From the NCBI GenBank assembly GCA_028711765.1, contig JAQTRP010000004.1, positions 1 to 46,284 of the forward strand: a stretch of DNA of 46,284 nt, in the 5' to 3' direction. Position numbers and translations under genes: made by a program. Under the pieces are notes generated by a model. That model was given only the letters and a program-made list of their open reading frames with translations. It made no database searches and was not told the DNA's origin. How positions within the stretch are numbered: the first letter of the stretch is position 1; each line of letters begins with the position of its first letter. Shown here piece by piece: positions 6,409-17,617 of this stretch. Source of the DNA: Candidatus Omnitrophota bacterium (lineage in GTDB: Bacteria; Omnitrophota; Omnitrophia; Omnitrophales; JAQTRP01).

Positions 6409-7686
6409 ATGAAAGTCTCCGTCAAACATCTCAAAAAAGAGTGCAAGAAAATCCTGTCCGTTTGTGTCTCGCCCGAACGGATCAAGGAGGCGTACAACGT
6501 TTTCTTCGACGATATCTTGAAGAGCGCCCGCGTTCCCGGATTCCGTCCGGGTAAGGTGCCGAGGGACGTCTTGGCGACCCATTACCGCAAGGAAGCGAAA
6601 GAGGAAGTACTTCGCGGCCTGATTTCGGATACGCTGAAACAGGCTTTAATCAACGAAAATATAAACCCTTTGACGAATCCGGTCATAGACAAGGTGGAGT
6701 TTACGGACGAGGCCCTGAGCTATGACGCCCATGTGGAAATCTATCCGGATATAAAGTTGGGGGCTTATAAGGGCCTTGAACTTGAGGGCAAAGAGCCCGC
6801 GGTTACGACCGAGGAAGTTGACGAAACCCTTGAGCGCATCCGCGAAAGTCGCGCTACGTTTAGTCCCGTCGAGGACCGTCCGGCCGCGATAGGCGATTAC
6901 GTCGTTGCCGATTTTTCCTGCTGGGTGGATGGGAAGAGCCTCGAGGCCAAGAAAAGCGACTGGTTCGAGCTTAAAGAGAAAGACGACGCCCTCCCGGGTT
7001 TTTCCAAGCAGCTTGCCGGTGCGAAGCCCGGCGAAGAGCGCGAGGTAAAGACGAAATTTCCGGATAACTTCCGACGCAAGGATTGCGCTGGCAAAGAGGC
7101 GATATTTAAGGTTTCGGTAAAGGAGATCAAGCAGAAGAAGTTACCCGAGATAGACGACGCGTGGGCCAAGGAATTGGGCGAATATAAAAGTGTTCTTGAA
7201 CTGCGGGGCGCGATAAGAGAAGATATCTTGGAACAAAAAAAACAGGAAGAGGAAACGCGCATAGAGCGGGAACTTTTGGATAGCATAATTAAGGCGTCCC
7301 CCTTCGATCTTCCGCAGGGAGTCGTAGACAGACGGCTCGATGGTTTGGTCGAGGAAACGATTCGCACACTGGAGCTTAGGGGATTTCCTAAAGACGAGGC
7401 GCTGGCGAAGCAGGATGATTTTCGTAAAAAGTTAATTCCCGAGGCCGAGCGCCAGGTGCGCGTGGCGTTTATCTTGGCGAAGATCGCGCAGGCCGAAGGC
7501 GTCAAGGTTGAGGAAGCAGACATCGAGAAGCGGTATAATAATTTAGCGGCGTATTATAAAAGACCGATAAACGAGATCAAGGATCATTATAAAAAAGAGG
7601 GCCTCGAAGATAGCTTGGAACTTCAGATACTTAACGAAAAGGTCATACGTTTTATAAGGGATAACGCGGTAATCAAAACCAAATAA
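6409..7686 (+). CDS. tig: trigger factor, ribosome-associated chaperone and prolyl isomerase
   Basis: A 425-residue protein, the usual length for trigger factor. Trigger factor binds the ribosome exit tunnel at L23 and shields nascent chains. The N-terminal domain carries the ribosome-binding signature GFRPGKVP (residues 44-51). A middle FKBP-like domain (about 145-240; GDYVVADFS, KFPDNF) is followed by the long helical C-terminal arms (about 245-425). AAAGG lies 10 nt before ATG 6409. It is followed by clpP 81 nt downstream, a common pairing in nascent-protein quality control. The gap between them holds several hairpins that could affect expression of clpP. No unusual residues seen. Confidence 0.95.
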   Translation: MKVSVKHLKKECKKILSVCVSPERIKEAYNVFFDDILKSARVPGFRPGKVPRDVLATHYRKEAKEEVLRGLISDTLKQALINENINPLTNPVIDKVEFTDEALSYDAHVEIYPDIKLGAYKGLELEGKEPAVTTEEVDETLERIRESRATFSPVEDRPAAIGDYVVADFSCWVDGKSLEAKKSDWFELKEKDDALPGFSKQLAGAKPGEEREVKTKFPDNFRRKDCAGKEAIFKVSVKEIKQKKLPEIDDAWAKELGEYKSVLELRGAIREDILEQKKQEEETRIERELLDSIIKASPFDLPQGVVDRRLDGLVEETIRTLELRGFPKDEALAKQDDFRKKLIPEAERQVRVAFILAKIAQAEGVKVEEADIEKRYNNLAAYYKRPINEIKDHYKKEGLEDSLELQILNEKVIRFIRDNAVIKTK

Positions 7687-7687
7687 A

Positions 7688-7751
7688 GCGGGACAGGAAT
7701 GTCCCGCCTATCCCAAAACAATAGGGAATAGGCGGGGTTTTCCAACCCCGC
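7688..7751. repeat. cluster of hairpins between tig and clpP
   Basis: Two clear stems: GCGGGAC/GTCCCGC (7688..7694 and 7701..7707), and GCGGGGTT/AACCCCGC with a 4-nt loop (7732..7751). An imperfect CCTATCCC / GGGAATAGG stem lies between them. The first belongs to the GGGACAG palindrome family also seen at 6189 and 11449. No T-run follows, so a terminator is not indicated. Confidence 0.65.
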
Positions 7752-7767
7752 ATGGCGGGAGGGTACA

Positions 7768-8370
7768 ATGAGTTACTTGGTTCCTATGGTGATCGAGACG
7801 ACGGGGCGCGGCGAAAGGGCATACGATATTTATTCAAGGCTGCTCAAGGACAGGATTGTCTTTATCGGCACGCCTATCGACGATGTCGTTTCCAATCTGA
7901 TTATAGCCCAGATACTTTTCCTCCAGATGGAGGACCCGGAAAAAGACATTAATATTTACGTCAACAGCCCGGGCGGTTCCGTGACATCCGGTTTGGCAAT
8001 TTATGATACGATCAGGTTTGTTAAGTGTGACGTCGCCACCTATTGCGTCGGACAGGCGGCGAGCATGGGCGCGGTTATCCTTGCCTGCGGAACAAAGGGC
8101 AAGCGCTATTCACTCCCTCACGCGAGGGTCATGATCCATCAGCCGTGGGGCGGCACGGAGGGGACGGCTACCGATATCAGCATTCACGCGAAAGAAATTC
8201 TCAAGCTAAAGGACCAGCTCAACAAGATCCTCGCGAAGCACACGGGTCAGCCGCTTGAGAGGATTGAAAAGGACAGCGACCGTGACTTCTTTATGTCTGC
8301 GAATGAGGCGAAGGACTACGGTATAGTCGATTACGTGATCGAGTCGAATGAGGATATAAAGAAAAAATAA
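7768..8370 (+). CDS. clpP: ATP-dependent Clp protease proteolytic subunit
   Basis: A 200-residue serine protease that forms the double-ring chamber of Clp proteases and works with a Clp ATPase to degrade unfolded or tagged proteins. The catalytic triad is visible: Ser99 in GQAASMGA, His124 in MIHQPWGG and Asp173 in DRDFFMSA. The strand NSPGGSV and the helix that form the oxyanion hole are conserved. GGGAGGGT precedes ATG 7768. In many bacteria clpX follows directly; here a palindromic repeat and an unrelated aminotransferase follow instead, so the partner ATPase must be elsewhere. Family assignment is secure. Confidence 0.96.
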   Translation: MSYLVPMVIETTGRGERAYDIYSRLLKDRIVFIGTPIDDVVSNLIIAQILFLQMEDPEKDINIYVNSPGGSVTSGLAIYDTIRFVKCDVATYCVGQAASMGAVILACGTKGKRYSLPHARVMIHQPWGGTEGTATDISIHAKEILKLKDQLNKILAKHTGQPLERIEKDSDRDFFMSANEAKDYGIVDYVIESNEDIKKK

Positions 8371-8373
8371 AAG

Positions 8374-8422
8374 TCCTCCTTCGCCTATATGGAGTAGACC
8401 TAAAGTAGCGGGCTACGGAGGA
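8374..8422. repeat. palindromic repeat family A, copy 2
   Basis: Arms TCCTCCTTCGCC (8374..8385) and GGCTACGGAGGA (8411..8422), starting 3 nt after the clpP stop. Imperfectly paired. Same family as 4450 and 29365. Confidence 0.7.
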
Positions 8423-8457
8423 TATAAGGTTCAGGGATAAGTAGAGGCAGCAAATGA

Positions 8458-8486
8458 TTGGTTTTGGAATTAAAATTTCGTATAGT
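8458..8486 (+). promoter_or_regulatory. possible promoter for the aminotransferase-serA pair
   Basis: TTGGTT, 17-nt spacer, TATAGT. It would give a leader of roughly 115 nt that contains a small palindrome at 8515..8534 (GCCTGC / GCAGGC; family B). Confidence 0.4.
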
Positions 8487-8607
8487 GCTTCATGCGGTGC
8501 CGGGAGTCTATGCTCCTGCCTGCCCGGCGCAGGCAAACTACCAAACTACAAAACCATAAATCTAACTATTTAAAAACAAACAACAAATAACGGAGAGGAG
8601 TTTCAAC

Positions 8608-9765
8608 ATGCCTAAGAAGAATTACTTGTTAACCCCTGGTCCTTCGCCGGTTCCGCCTGAAGTTTTATCGCGAATGGCCGAGCCTATAATTCATCACCGC
8701 ACGCCTCAGTATCAGGAAATTTTCAAGGAGGTATGCGAAGGGCTTAAGTTCGTATTTAAGACGTCAAAACCCGTTTATACCTTTACTTCATCCGGCACAG
8801 GTGCCATGGAGAGCGCGATAGTCAATTTTCTTTCTCCTGGCGATAAGGTTATCACGGTGGATGCCGGTAAGTTCGGAGAGCGCTGGGGGAAAATGGCGGC
8901 CGCCTTCGGTCTTGACGCGAAGGTGATCAAGGTCGAATACGGGAAGCCGATAGAGCCGCGCCAGATCGAGGAAGCGCTCAAGGCTGAGCCGAAGACAAAG
9001 GCCGTTTACACCACCCTTTGCGAGACATCGACCGGCACCGCGATGGATATCAAGGCGATTGCCGCGGTTGTCGCCAAGACGAACGCGATCCTTGTCGTTG
9101 ACGCGATAAGCGGGCTTGGCGCGGATCCCCTCGATACCGATCTGTGGGGTGTTGATATAGTGGTGTCGGGTTCGCAGAAGGGCCTGATGATTCCTCCGGG
9201 GCTTGGCTTTATGAGCGTGAGCGATAAGGCGTGGAAGCTCGTCGAAAGCGCCAAGCTTCCCAAGTTTTATTTCGACCTTAAGCAATATAAAAAATCCATC
9301 GACAAAAATGACGTTCCGTGGACTCCGGCGATTTCCCTTGTGATCGGCCTTAGGGAGGCCCTAAGGATGATTAAGGCCGAGGGAAGCATGGAGGCGGTGT
9401 GGAAGCGTTACGCCAATTTAGGGGAGGCGACACGTCAGGCCTTTAAAGGTATAGGGCTTGAGATTTTTTCAAGCAGGCCTTCGAACGCCGTAACAGCCGT
9501 AAAATCTCCCGCCAGTGTCGACTCGGAAAAGATCGTCAAGATTATGCGCGATGAATATGGTGTCAGCATAGCGGAAGGTCAGGCGGAGATGAAGGGGAAG
9601 ATCTTCAGGATCGCCACTATGGGTTATATCTCCGAGTTTGACATTGCCGTCGGTCTTTCTCTCATTGAGAGAGTTTTGGACCGCCTCGGCTACAAGTTCG
9701 AATTCGGCGGAACCATTAAGGCCTTTCAGGAGAGCTTCGTGAAGGGCGAACTCGTTAACAAATAG
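8608..9765 (+). CDS. class V aminotransferase (alanine-glyoxylate / serine-pyruvate type), probable phosphoserine aminotransferase role
   Basis: A 385-residue PLP enzyme of the class V family. It shows the N-terminal LTPGPSPVPPEV substrate segment, SSGTGAMES phosphate-binding turn, VVDAISG with Asp165, and the Schiff-base Lys191 in SGSQKGLMIPPGL. GGAGAGGAG precedes ATG 8608. By family it is an alanine:glyoxylate or serine:pyruvate aminotransferase. The gene immediately downstream is serA (27 nt), and no serC is in the window. Such class V enzymes next to serA are thought in some bacteria and archaea to do the phosphoserine transamination. That role is inferred from context only. Confidence 0.88.
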   Translation: MPKKNYLLTPGPSPVPPEVLSRMAEPIIHHRTPQYQEIFKEVCEGLKFVFKTSKPVYTFTSSGTGAMESAIVNFLSPGDKVITVDAGKFGERWGKMAAAFGLDAKVIKVEYGKPIEPRQIEEALKAEPKTKAVYTTLCETSTGTAMDIKAIAAVVAKTNAILVVDAISGLGADPLDTDLWGVDIVVSGSQKGLMIPPGLGFMSVSDKAWKLVESAKLPKFYFDLKQYKKSIDKNDVPWTPAISLVIGLREALRMIKAEGSMEAVWKRYANLGEATRQAFKGIGLEIFSSRPSNAVTAVKSPASVDSEKIVKIMRDEYGVSIAEGQAEMKGKIFRIATMGYISEFDIAVGLSLIERVLDRLGYKFEFGGTIKAFQESFVKGELVNK

Positions 9766-9792
9766 AATCTCATACTTAGGAGGAACGCATCC

Positions 9793-11421
9793 ATGGCTAC
9801 AAAAGTAGCGGAACCCAAAAATACCGCAAAGACCGGCCCTTTTAAGGTGCTGGTCAGTGATAAACTTAGCGAGAAGGGCATCGAGATGCTCAAAAAGGAG
9901 AAGGCGATTCAGTTTGACGTCAAGACAGATCTCCCCCCCGAAGAGCTCAAGTCTATTATCGGGAATTACGATGCCATTCTTATCCGCAGCGCAACAAAAC
10001 TAAAAAAAGACATAATCGAGGCGGCCGGCAATCTAAGGCTGATCGGCCGCGCGGGAGTCGGCGTCGACAACGTCGACCTTGAGGCCGCGACGAGGAAGGG
10101 TATCATCGTGATGAATACCCCCGCGGGTAACACCATCTCAACCTGCGAGCATACCTTCAGCATGATCCTCGCCTTAAGCCGCAGTATTCCTCAGGCCGAT
10201 CTCACCATGAAGAAAGGCGAGTGGCGCCGCAAGGATTTTATGGGAACGGAGCTTTACGGCAAGACACTCGGCATCGTGGGTATGGGGCGCATCGGCTCCG
10301 AGGTGGCGAAGCGGGCGCTGGCCTTCGGGATGAAGGTTCTTGCCTACGATCCCTTTATTTCTCCGGAGAGCGCGAAACAATTAGGTATCGAGGCCGCTCT
10401 GCTTGAGAAGGTCTTTAAGGAATCGGATTATATTACGGTGCATACGCCGCTTACGCCCGAGACGAAACATATCATCGGGAAGAAAGCGTTTGAGATGATG
10501 AAAAACGGTGTGCGCGTAATAAACTGTGCGCGCGGCGGCATAATCGACGAACGGGCCCTTTGCGAGGCGATCACCTCGGGCAAGGTTAAGGGCGCGGCTC
10601 TCGATGTCTACGAAAACGAGCCCCCGAAGGACAGCCCGTTACTCGGCCTTCCGCAGGTCGTCTTGACTCCTCACTTGGGCGCTTCCACCGAAGAGGCCCA
10701 GGAAAACGTTGCCCTGCAGGTGATCGAACAGGTGGTCGACGCCCTGACCGGCCGCGGCATAAGGAACGCCATCAATATGCCGTCGCTTGATCCTGAGACC
10801 GAGAAGGCCCTTCGGCCGTGGATCGTATTGGCCGAGAAGATCGGGATGCTCCATCCGCAGTTATTCGGCGGCAGCATGCAGGAGGTGACGCTTAAGTATT
10901 GCGGCGAGATGACGCGCTATCAGTTGGCCCCGCTTACTCTGGCGGCGCTTAAAGGTTTGCTTACGCCCGTCTGCGGCGAGGGAGTAAATTATGTGAACGC
11001 ACCCGCGTTTGCCAAAGAGCGCGGGATAGCCGTAAACGAGAACAAGACCTCTCAGGCGGAAGATTTCGCGAACTATATCGCGATGGAGGTCAAGACCGCG
11101 GATGGCCGGAATACGATTGTCGGGACGCTCTTCGGCAACAACGAACCGCGGATTGTCCGTATCAATGAGTTCTATGTCGACGCCGTTCCCACGGGGAATA
11201 TGCTCGTGATCCATAACGAGGATAAGCCCGGTGTCGTGGGCAGTATCGGGACGACCCTTGGCAATAACAGTGTTAATATCGCCGAAATGACCCTCGGCCG
11301 GAAGACGGAGGGGACAAGGGCGCTTACGGTGATTAACATTGACGGCGAGGCGTCCGAAAAGGTGCTCGGTGAACTTAAGAAACTAAAATACGTAGTAGAC
11401 GTGAAGCAAGTGAGATTATAA
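9793..11421 (+). CDS. serA: D-3-phosphoglycerate dehydrogenase
   Basis: A 542-residue enzyme of the long SerA type, catalysing NAD-dependent oxidation of 3-phosphoglycerate, the first step of serine synthesis. Domains: substrate-binding and NAD domain with GIVGMGRIG (160-168); catalytic Arg247 (NCARGG), Glu276 (YENEPP) and His294 (TPHLGAS); an intervening ASB domain (about 330-465); and a C-terminal ACT domain (about 468-542; HNEDKPGVVGSIGTTL), which in relatives senses serine. TAGGAGGAAC precedes ATG 9793. An 18-residue polar extension precedes the usual start (FKVLVSD); an alternative downstream start lacks as good a ribosome site. It is operonic with the upstream aminotransferase. Confidence 0.95.
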   Translation: MATKVAEPKNTAKTGPFKVLVSDKLSEKGIEMLKKEKAIQFDVKTDLPPEELKSIIGNYDAILIRSATKLKKDIIEAAGNLRLIGRAGVGVDNVDLEAATRKGIIVMNTPAGNTISTCEHTFSMILALSRSIPQADLTMKKGEWRRKDFMGTELYGKTLGIVGMGRIGSEVAKRALAFGMKVLAYDPFISPESAKQLGIEAALLEKVFKESDYITVHTPLTPETKHIIGKKAFEMMKNGVRVINCARGGIIDERALCEAITSGKVKGAALDVYENEPPKDSPLLGLPQVVLTPHLGASTEEAQENVALQVIEQVVDALTGRGIRNAINMPSLDPETEKALRPWIVLAEKIGMLHPQLFGGSMQEVTLKYCGEMTRYQLAPLTLAALKGLLTPVCGEGVNYVNAPAFAKERGIAVNENKTSQAEDFANYIAMEVKTADGRNTIVGTLFGNNEPRIVRINEFYVDAVPTGNMLVIHNEDKPGVVGSIGTTLGNNSVNIAEMTLGRKTEGTRALTVINIDGEASEKVLGELKKLKYVVDVKQVRL

Positions 11422-11443
11422 GCTGTACAGCCTTCGGATTTAA

Positions 11444-13464
<2,021 letters not shown>

Positions 13465-13490
<26 letters not shown>

Positions 13491-14268
13491 ACGGCTTATC
13501 TGGTCGTCTGTTTTTATCGCCGTAGCCGCCTACACGATTTTCTTCTCGCCCATATGGTTTTTCCTCATCGTGGTAGAGGCTTTTATCGTTTTGGCGATGA
13601 GCGAATATTTCGACCTTTTGTCCATAAAGAAATTATCCGCGAACCGCTATCTGGGTTTTCTCTTTGGGGTCTTGTTTCCGCTCGCATCCTTAATCTCGGG
13701 TGAGCCGCTCGTTATCCTCGGCGCCCTCCTGTGCCTTTTGCTTTTTAATCTGCGGAATCAGATCTTGGGAGAAGTACTTATCAATACTTCCGTGACGCTT
13801 TTCGGCATACTCTACATCGGCTGGCTCTTTTCCTTTTTCATGAAACTGCGCCTGATTGAGCACGGCCCTCTCTGGGTGGCTTACGTGATTTTAGTCACTA
13901 AACTCGGAGATGCGGGCGCTTACTTTGTCGGCAGCCGTATAGGGCGGCGCAAATTGGCGCCTCATATCAGCCCGTCAAAAACGGTCGAAGGGGCGATAGG
14001 CGGTTTTATCGTGTCCGTCGCCGCGTCGGTTCTTTCTTCGCTTTATCTTCTGGGCGTTTCTTTGCTCCATCTGTTGATTCTCGGCGTTGTCTTGGGGGCG
14101 CTCTCGCAGTTGTGGGATCTTGTAGAAAGTCTCTTGAAGCGCGACATCGGCGTTAAGGACTCAGGCCGCATTCCCGCCCTCGGCGGAGTGCTTGATGTGA
14201 TCGACAGCATTCTATTTTGCGTTCCCTTCGTCTATTATTACGTTACGCTCCTCCTCAAGGCCCCGTAA
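13465..14268 (+). CDS. cdsA: phosphatidate cytidylyltransferase
   Basis: A 267-residue, strongly hydrophobic integral membrane enzyme that makes CDP-diacylglycerol from phosphatidic acid and CTP. I place the start at TTG 13465, because AAGGAAGGGAG sits 8 nt upstream; an in-frame ATG at 13408 would bury the start deep in uppS. The C-terminal signature is present as KLGDAGAYFVGSRIGRRKL and SPSKTVEGAIGG, then KRDIGVKDSGRIPALGGVLDVIDS. The usual PGHGGxLDRxDS reads PALGGVLDVIDS, a variant I recall in other bacterial phyla, so activity is still expected. It overlaps uppS by 26 nt. Confidence 0.9.
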
Positions 14269-14278
14269 TCTGCATATC

Positions 14279-15424
14279 ATGAAGACACTTTCCTTATTAG
14301 GTTCAACCGGTTTCATAGGCCGGGGCGTTCTTAAGGTTGTGGAAGCTTTCCCCGATCGTTTCAAGGTCGAAGCCCTCGCGGCCCGCTCCAATTCGGAACT
14401 TCTCTATGAGCAGGCGATCAGGTTTCATCCCCGCGTTGTGTGTATTTTTGACGCTGTCAAGGCGCGCGAGCTCGAGAGCAAACTGCGCCCCAAGCGCGTA
14501 AAAGTTGTTACGGGCGGGGATGGGCTAAGGGAGCTCGCGTCTTTGAAATGCGCCCAAATGGCGGTTTTCGCGCTTGTGGGTATCAACGGCCTTCACGCCC
14601 TCATCGATGCGATCCGTCATCATAAGGAGATCGCCATCGCGAATAAGGAGTTGCTGGTTATGGCGGGGCGCATCATACGGGATCTCGCGAAGAGGAACAA
14701 CGTTAAGTTAATCCCGATCGACAGCGAGCACAGTGCCGTGTGGCAGTGCCTCGAGGGACAACGCCGCAATGAGCTTAAGCGGCTCGTTCTTACCGCTTCA
14801 GGCGGGCCTTTTTTAGGCTGGACGCGGAAAAGGCTTGCGCACGTCACGCCCCGCAAGGCCTTGCGGCATCCGCGCTGGAGGATGGGCAGGAAAATAACCG
14901 TGGATTCGGCTACTTTAATGAACAAGGGGTTTGAGGTCATCGAGGCGTGCACTCTTTTCGGCGTCCGCGCCGATAAGGTAGAGGTGTTGCTCCACCCCGA
15001 GGCGGTAGCGCACTCGATGGTCGAGTTCATCGACGGTTCCGTCCTCGCTCAGCTTTCGGCGACCGATATGAGGATTCCCATTCAATACGCCCTTACATAT
15101 CCGGAGCGCCTCGCCTCAGGTTTCGCGCCGCTTGATCTTGGGTGTCTAGGCCCGCTTAATTTTAAGAAGCCCCTGAAAGGCGAATTCCCGTGTCTTGACC
15201 TTGCTTATGAGGCCGAACGCCGGGGCGGCGTTTTGCCGGCCGTCTTAAACGCGGCGGATGAGGTTTTAGTCGATAGATTTCTACGCGGTAAAATTAGTTT
15301 TCTCAAGATTCCGGCTTTACTTAGCCGTGTCATTGCAAAGGCAAAGACGGTTAAGAATCCCGCGCTTCGCGAGATCCTGCTGGCTGATCGGTGGGCGAGA
15401 GAGGAGGCGGCTCGGTTGTGTTAA
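14279..15424 (+). CDS. dxr: 1-deoxy-D-xylulose 5-phosphate reductoisomerase
   Basis: A 381-residue enzyme of the non-mevalonate (MEP) isoprenoid pathway, converting DXP to MEP with NADPH and a divalent metal. The NADPH-binding turn reads GSTGFIG (residues 8-14; GSTGSIG in most homologues). The metal site IDSEHSAVWQCLEG contains Asp148 and Glu150, and ASGGPF and DSATLMNKG follow. Length is normal for the family. It starts 11 nt after cdsA with no strong ribosome site and overlaps the next gene by 7 nt. With ispG in the same run, it shows the organism makes isoprenoids by the MEP route. Confidence 0.95.
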   Translation: MKTLSLLGSTGFIGRGVLKVVEAFPDRFKVEALAARSNSELLYEQAIRFHPRVVCIFDAVKARELESKLRPKRVKVVTGGDGLRELASLKCAQMAVFALVGINGLHALIDAIRHHKEIAIANKELLVMAGRIIRDLAKRNNVKLIPIDSEHSAVWQCLEGQRRNELKRLVLTASGGPFLGWTRKRLAHVTPRKALRHPRWRMGRKITVDSATLMNKGFEVIEACTLFGVRADKVEVLLHPEAVAHSMVEFIDGSVLAQLSATDMRIPIQYALTYPERLASGFAPLDLGCLGPLNFKKPLKGEFPCLDLAYEAERRGGVLPAVLNAADEVLVDRFLRGKISFLKIPALLSRVIAKAKTVKNPALREILLADRWAREEAARLC

Positions 15425-16551
15425 ATTGGATGCTTGGTATTATTCCTACGATAGTGGTGTTGGGTATTCTCGTATTGGTGCACGAGTGGGGGCATTTTAT
15501 TGCCTGCAGGCTCTCGGGCGTAAGGGTCGAGAAGTTTTCCATAGGGTTCGGTCCCGCCATCTTTACATGGAAGGGGAAGGAAACGGATTACATCCTCTCC
15601 CTTATCCCGTTCGGCGGTTACGTTAAGCCCGCGGGCGACTCCGCCGAAGACCTTAAGGAGCGTTCTATTAAGCCTGATGATTACCTCGCGCAGGGCGTAG
15701 TAAAACGTTTCTTCATTATTTTTTCGGGCGCCTTTATGAATTATGTTCTCGGTTTTCTTCTTTTCATCGTTGTCTTCTTCGTGGGTCATCCGGTTGTATC
15801 GTCCGTCATCGGCGGCCTCGTCGACGGATATCCCGCCCAAGAGGCACACCTAGAAGTCGGCGACCGGGTCGTGGAAGTCAAAGGAAAGCCCGTTAAGACA
15901 TGGGTTGAGCTTACGGACATAATTCAGGAGGGCGAGGGTGAGAAACTTGACCTGGCCTTCGAGCGCGCCGGCAAGCGCTATACGGCATCGCTCACGCCGA
16001 CGGTGGATGAGGCGACGACGATCTTCGGCGAGACAAAGTGCGTCGCGCGCATAGGTATCTACCCCAGCCAGGACGCTTACCTTATAGAGAGATTCGGCTT
16101 TTTTGAGTCCGTCGGCAAGGCCTCATCGACGCTTCTTGATTTTACCGCGACGACCTATAAAGCGATTTTTTATCTTGTGACGGGAAAGCTGTCGCTGCGC
16201 AACCTGACTGGCCCTGTAGGCATTATGGCGATGACGAGCCGCACGGCGCGTTTGGGGATTATTTATTTGACTCAGTTGACGGCGATCCTGAGCATTTCGC
16301 TCGCTATTTTCAATCTCCTGCCTTTTCCGGCCCTGGACGGCGGGCATATTTTATTCCTCGCCGTTGAGGCTTTGCGCAAGAAGCCGATTCGGTTCGAAAC
16401 CCAGGAGCGCGTTACGCAGGCGGGATTCGTTCTCTTAATAGTTTTGATGGTGGTTGTGATGTATAACGATATTGTTCGGCTTGATCTCGTCAACAAGGTC
16501 AAGAATTCCAGCTTTGTTACTAAGGTGCAGGGTTTATTGAACAAGGGATGA
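15418..16551 (+). CDS. rseP: site-2-type intramembrane zinc metalloprotease, RseP family
   Basis: A 377-residue membrane protease that cuts transmembrane anti-sigma factors or signal-peptide remnants in the bilayer. GTG 15418 is preferred: AGGAGG lies 10 nt upstream inside dxr; a GTG at 15391 has no such site. The zinc motif HEWGH (His22, Glu23, His26) is in the first helix. One PDZ domain (about 125-195; GYPAQEAHLEVGDRVVEV) and the second-ligand motif NLLPFPALDGGH (Asp307) in a late helix are visible. Its place between dxr and ispG matches a common bacterial arrangement. The natural substrate is not evident; no anti-sigma factor is in the window. Confidence 0.93.
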   Translation: MLNWMLGIIPTIVVLGILVLVHEWGHFIACRLSGVRVEKFSIGFGPAIFTWKGKETDYILSLIPFGGYVKPAGDSAEDLKERSIKPDDYLAQGVVKRFFIIFSGAFMNYVLGFLLFIVVFFVGHPVVSSVIGGLVDGYPAQEAHLEVGDRVVEVKGKPVKTWVELTDIIQEGEGEKLDLAFERAGKRYTASLTPTVDEATTIFGETKCVARIGIYPSQDAYLIERFGFFESVGKASSTLLDFTATTYKAIFYLVTGKLSLRNLTGPVGIMAMTSRTARLGIIYLTQLTAILSISLAIFNLLPFPALDGGHILFLAVEALRKKPIRFETQERVTQAGFVLLIVLMVVVMYNDIVRLDLVNKVKNSSFVTKVQGLLNKG

Positions 16552-16552
16552 C

Positions 16553-17617
16553 ATGAAACGGCATAAGACGCGCGTCATAAAAATCGGTTCGGTTAAAATC
16601 GGGGGGAATAATCCCGTCGCGATCCAGTCGATGACGAACACCCGGACGAGCGACGTCAAGCGCACGGTAAAGCAGATTCGGGGGCTTGAAGACGCCGGAT
16701 GCGAAATAGTGAGGGTCGCGGTGCGCGATGAGAATGATGCGGTCGCTATCAGAATGATCAAGCGGAGGATCCACATACCGCTTGTCGCGGATATCCACTT
16801 TGATTATCGGCTGGCGCTTAAGGCGGTTGAGAGCGGCGCCGACAAGATAAGGATCAATCCCGGTACCATGCCTTCGCGCGAGCACATACGTCGGGTGGCA
16901 TCGGCCTGTAAAGCGCGGCGCATCCCGATTCGCGTCGGTGTTAACTCAGGCTCTCTCCTTAGGAGGAAAGGATCGTTACCCGCGGCCCTCGTAAATTCCG
17001 CTCTCAAAACAGTACGTTTTCTTGAGTCTATAAATTTTCACGATATCGTTGTCTCTCTAAAGGCGTCGGATGCGCTGTCGACTATCGAAGCAAACAGGTT
17101 GTTTTCGCGCCATTCGCGCCTGCCGCTACACTTGGGCGTTACGGCCGCGGGAGCGGGCGAGGAGGCGGTTGTTAAATCGGCAAGCTCCGTCGCCGCGTTA
17201 TTGGTGGAGGGCATCGGAGACACAATCCGTATTTCCTTGACTGACAGTCCTTTACGCGAGGTCGAGGTGGCCCGCGAAATTTTGCGGGCTTTGGGGTTCA
17301 GGCACCGGGAGTATGAAATCATAGCATGCCCTACCTGCGGCAGGCAGGAGATTGACGTCATCGGTCTTGAAAAAAGAGTTCGTAAAGAGCTTTCGAGACG
17401 GCGCTTGCATTTTGGGAAAAGAAACTTTAAGATTGCGGTAATGGGCTGTGTCGTGAACGGTCCGGGCGAGGCGAAGGACGCCGATATCGGCATAACAGGC
17501 GGCCGCACGGCGGGTTTTATTTTTAAGAAAGGGAAGCTCGTTAGGAAACTTCCGAAGTCGAGACTCATCAAAATTTTTCTTGAGGATATAAAGAAATGCT
17601 CTGGACGAACACGCTAA
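16553..17617 (+). CDS. ispG: 4-hydroxy-3-methylbut-2-en-1-yl diphosphate synthase
   Basis: A 354-residue iron-sulfur enzyme of the MEP pathway, reducing MEcPP to HMBPP. The N-terminal TIM barrel shows PVAIQSMTNTRTSDV and LVADIHFDYRLAL. The C-terminal [4Fe-4S] domain carries Cys259 and Cys262 in ACPTCGR, and Cys299 and Glu306 in MGCVVNGPGEA. Length fits the short bacterial form without the extra plant/chlamydial insert. It starts 1 nt after the rseP stop and overlaps proS by 22 nt, so the run is tightly coupled. Assignment is secure. Confidence 0.96.
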   Translation: MKRHKTRVIKIGSVKIGGNNPVAIQSMTNTRTSDVKRTVKQIRGLEDAGCEIVRVAVRDENDAVAIRMIKRRIHIPLVADIHFDYRLALKAVESGADKIRINPGTMPSREHIRRVASACKARRIPIRVGVNSGSLLRRKGSLPAALVNSALKTVRFLESINFHDIVVSLKASDALSTIEANRLFSRHSRLPLHLGVTAAGAGEEAVVKSASSVAALLVEGIGDTIRISLTDSPLREVEVAREILRALGFRHREYEIIACPTCGRQEIDVIGLEKRVRKELSRRRLHFGKRNFKIAVMGCVVNGPGEAKDADIGITGGRTAGFIFKKGKLVRKLPKSRLIKIFLEDIKKCSGRTR

